Shown here: positions 57,286-64,000 of the stretch, in pieces
Numbering within the stretch: the stretch's first letter is position 1
Layout of the letters: every line of letters begins with the position of its first letter
From: Phycomyces blakesleeanus NRRL 1555(-)
Taxonomy: Eukaryota > Mucoromycota > Mucoromycetes > Mucorales > Phycomycetaceae
Assembly (NCBI RefSeq): GCF_001638985.1
Contig: NW_017265144.1
Location: 496,001 to 560,000, forward strand
DNA length: 64,000 bases
Direction of reading: 5' to 3'
Program-made: the position numbers and the translations under genes
The notes under the pieces: model-generated
Database searches by the model: none
The model's input: the letters and a program-made list of their open reading frames with translations, nothing else
What the model was told of the DNA's origin: nothing

Positions 57286-57568
57286 TCTTTTTTTGTGTTA
57301 TATATAATATATAAATATATACTAGAGATAATAGATCTCAAAGGGGGTACATGGGCTGAGATTTGTGTGTCTATATATCCCCCACCCCAAATTTTGTGTG
57401 AATCCCGAGTGTGTTGTAATTTTTTTTGAAAGTTGACAAATGTTTGGTCATGAATGATGCCTATAGGTGTGGTGTTTATTGGTTGTAACAAATCGAAGCA
57501 ATCTTGCGTCGTTTTATGATATAGAAAAACAAAATACAGTAGTCTAATGCGTATTCTGATGAATTCCT

Positions 57569-61270
<3,702 letters not shown>

Positions 61271-61344
61271 CACCCCCGACGGGGGTCGAACCCGCAATCC
61301 TCAGATTAGAAGTCTGAAGCGTTATCCAATTACGCCACGGGGGC
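61271..61344 (-). tRNA. tRNA-Arg (anticodon UCU)
   Basis: Reads GCCCCCGTGGCGTAATTGGA from the 5' end on the minus strand. The acceptor stem GCCCCCG pairs with CGGGGGT, the D-arm is GGCGTAATTGGATAACGC, the anticodon arm is TCAGA-CTTCTAA-TCTGA with anticodon TCT, and the T-arm is GCGGG-TTCGACC-CCCGT (B box GGTTCGACCCC). No intron; 74 nt with discriminator G, CCA not encoded. Decodes AGA, a frequent codon in this AT-rich genome. Confidence 0.95.
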
Positions 61345-63736
61345 ATGTGATTGAAATGACACGTGGCAACAAAGTTTTGTAGCACACACATTATAGTTAA
61401 AGTTCGATCCGGACAAGTCTAGTAAATATAAAAATATAATCATTATCCAATTTATCTAGAGTAAAAAGAGCTGCAACTATAAGTTTCATTAATAAAATGG
61501 TTTTTATTTATTTTCTTTTAAATTTATAGATATTTTAGTTATATTATATTATATTTATAAATTATTTTTTTATACTTTATAGTATTTCTAATATATTTAT
61601 TATTAAAGATTTCTTTTTATTTTTCAATTTTTTATTTTGATTTTATTATTAATAATTGCTATAATACTTTAAGTAAAATAATATAATATAACTTCTATAA
61701 ACATATATAAGAGAATATTCTAAAACTATTCATTAACTGACTTTATTAAAAATATAAAGATTTTTATATAAAAGTACAGAATTTTAACTATAAAATAGTG
61801 ATTTTTTCTTTTAATATAGTGACATTCTCAAATTAATTTAAACAAACTCTCAAGTTGATTTAAATTAATTTCTAAGTTGATTTAGACAACCTCCTGAGTT
61901 GTTTATTTTCTAGCTGTGGTATAAATACCACAATTGAGTGAAGAACAGATCTTACAGCTAAATACTGGTCCTTATTGCTAATGAATCTGACAAGTTAACA
62001 ATTTCCAGAAGTGTTATACACCAGGTACATATATATTACATACTCATATAGTGTAAATCAACTATTATATAACAGAGATTTGAATTACAGAGATTTAATA
62101 GTAATAGATATAAATAATATTATTTTGTCTCTTTAATAAATAACACTCTCACAGTATCTACTTTTCCTATTATTGAGATACTAACCCATAAACAATCCCA
62201 AATACTGCAGCTATTATATATAAAATCAATATTGTATAACAAACATCATTTTAATTTAGCTATCAAACATTTTAAAGCTGAAATAAAAATAAATGATATG
62301 AGAAACAATATTAATTATTATACAAAATACAAAACAAAAAGCTTTTTTTTAAAAAAATAAACAAAATAAAATGAAACAAAATAAAATAAAGTAAAATCTA
62401 TATAAACACTCAGCTAAAGATTTATCTATACTTTATATCTTTTCATTATTCCTGTAATAAAATAATTTTTAAAACATAATATATCAGATTTACTTGTTGT
62501 TGTATCCAACATAATCATAGATTCAAATAGAGTGCACAGACAATAAGACAAAGACATATTGAATAAGCAACCAGTATCAATTATACATTATTTCTCACAC
62601 TATCATTAAATAAAAAATATACCAATAACAAGGTCACACACCTTAGTCAACATCACTAATCACTCAAACAAGAGCGTAGATAATAACTTAACAATATATC
62701 ATCTATGATATAAGAAAATAGATATCACATAATATATTCATATCATTATCTCAAATACATACACAATGTCTATATAAACTCATATAGCAAATAGTAATAG
62801 GAAATCATTTCTCTTTATATCAGTAAACAAAGTCTCATCATACTTCTTATCTGCACTTTGTTTTTCTTTCTTTTTTTAAAAAAGTATAACAATATGTAGC
62901 ACATGTCATATACGTATGCCTTGTCAAATGACTGACATTTCTTCTTATCAAACTTATATACAGTGGTGTTTCATCATAATTCCTATTCTTCTTTCTCTCA
63001 TCTTTTATTATGAATCCAACATCTCAAAGTATCCCATGTGGTATTTCAGGTACGAAACAATAGAAAAATAAAATATTTGATAATAGAGATGTATAGAAAT
63101 ACTTTGAGACTGTATATCAGTTGTCTTTATTCATAAATAAAAAGTGTCCCTTTTTATAAGAAAACACAATCTGCTCTTGTCATTACGTCTTAGTTTCTTA
63201 AGGCTTTCTTCCTTTACTATATTTGGTTATTAGAGTGTATTTACTGCTTAACTAGTGTCGGTGTTACAATTATGACATCAAGTCATAAATCGTACTTCTT
63301 TAGCTCTTAGCTATTCTTTTCTCTTTTATACTAGAGCTTTAGGACTTCCTACTAAATTAGCTCCATATCGATCTGATACAGTTTACCCGGCAGTATGATA
63401 TAATTATCTTAACAATCTTTAAGATATTATCTACAGTACTCACTGTAATAATTATTGGGCTGATTACTTAATCGTTTATATATATTTTATACTGACAAGA
63501 TGATAGCTACTACGCTATCCCAATATGAATATGTTCTTATATGTGATAAATCCAACATCTGAGTGTCTGGATCACCACAACTCTCACAGTATCTACTTTT
63601 CCCATTATTGAGATACTAACCCATAAACAGTCCCAAATACCTCAGACTTTTTCTTTGTATTAAAATAAATGTTTCATTTTATTTGCTTTTTCTTTTATTT
63701 TAATGTGTTTATATAAATATACATACATCTATATAT
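61345..63736. repeat. AT-rich region with dispersed and direct repeats
   Basis: No gene seen. 61820-61905 has four copies of a ~24-bp CTCAAGTTGATTTAA-like unit; 61918-62040 is the second copy of the 49351-49474 repeat. A block of about 65 bp (CTCACAGTATCTACTTTTCC ... CCCATAAACA) at about 62146-62207 is repeated directly at 63579-63640. Possibly remnants of an LTR-type element, ends unclear. Confidence 0.5.
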
Positions 63737-64000
63737 TTACCATTCCTCTATCATTTCGTCACCATCATCACCAAGTTCATCAGCATCTTTTATGATAGCT
63801 GCAGTAGCAGCAGCAGCAGCAGACATTTTCTTGGTTGATGTTTCTTCTTTCTTAAATGGACTCGGATGAGACATCTTATTATATCTATTTTGAATCCAAA
63901 ATCAAATATTAATACACATCTTGATCCCAAATATCAGCAACACTAAAACTATACACTTACGCTCTTGTCAATGCTGTCTTTTGTGCTGTCGAGATTTCAG
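63737..64000 (-). CDS. 3' end of an unidentified gene, cut by the window edge
   Basis: Two exons on the minus strand: 63961-64000 (ISTAQKTALTRA) and 63737-63884, joined over an intron with GTAAGT donor and AATAG acceptor. The joined C-terminus reads YNKMSHPSPFKKEE, a poly-Ala run (GCT/GCA repeats), IIKDADELGDDGDEMIEEW and stop. The acidic tail and Ala run are low complexity, so the family cannot be named from this part alone; the 5' part lies beyond 64000. Confidence 0.65.

Overview
The window looks like a piece of an AT-rich fungal genome, most likely an early-diverging (Mucoromycota-type) fungus. This is inferred from the short 45-80 nt GT-AG introns, a fungal-style RAD26/CSB gene and adenylate kinase, a Tad/I-like LINE with a C-terminal zinc knuckle, and long AT-rich intergenic tracts. 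The species cannot be named from sequence alone.

Layout. 1-2.4 kb holds a three-exon gene for an alanine-rich helical protein. 2.4-8.7 kb has no gene I can recognise. At 8.75 kb and 30.27 kb lie two paralogous genes for tiny secreted peptides with ten cysteines and the same tail. From 12.1 to 41.3 kb is an array of seven head-to-tail intronless F-box/LRR-like genes, five intact and two pseudogenes. The array is interrupted by a TIR DNA element (19.8-20.5 kb), a young 5'-truncated LINE with a perfect 13-bp target-site duplication (24.0-26.3 kb), the second peptide gene, and a decayed MATH-BTB gene on the minus strand (31.0-33.3 kb). A better-preserved MATH-BTB paralogue follows at 41.8-43.9 kb (minus). 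From 44 to 50.7 kb is a repeat graveyard: LINE relics in both orientations and two copies of a 0.77-kb TIR element facing each other to make a 2-kb inverted repeat. From 51 to 56 kb is a complete, about 21-exon RAD26/CSB (ERCC6-like) gene, then adenylate kinase at 57.6-58.6 kb, both on the minus strand. A tRNA-Arg(UCU) lies at 61.3 kb, AT-rich repeats follow, and the 3' end of an unidentified minus-strand gene is cut by the right edge.

How it fits together. F-box proteins are substrate receptors of SCF (CUL1) ubiquitin ligases and MATH-BTB proteins are substrate receptors of CUL3 ligases. Finding both kinds duplicating, mutating and exchanging sequence in one 32-kb block, with duplicated secreted cysteine-rich peptides among them, suggests a fast-evolving degradation/defence or self-recognition locus. 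That function is inference; the duplication, pseudogenisation and mosaicism are visible in the sequence.

Most unexpected signal: three introns (two in RAD26, one in the MATH-BTB gene) fit the reading frame only if they begin with GA, each with donor GAAAGT (a single T-to-A change from GTAAGT) and a normal AG acceptor. Other notable points are a 10-nt microexon kept in both MATH-BTB paralogues, two distinct promoter classes in the F-box array, and a roughly 75-bp periodic motif inside the TIR element.
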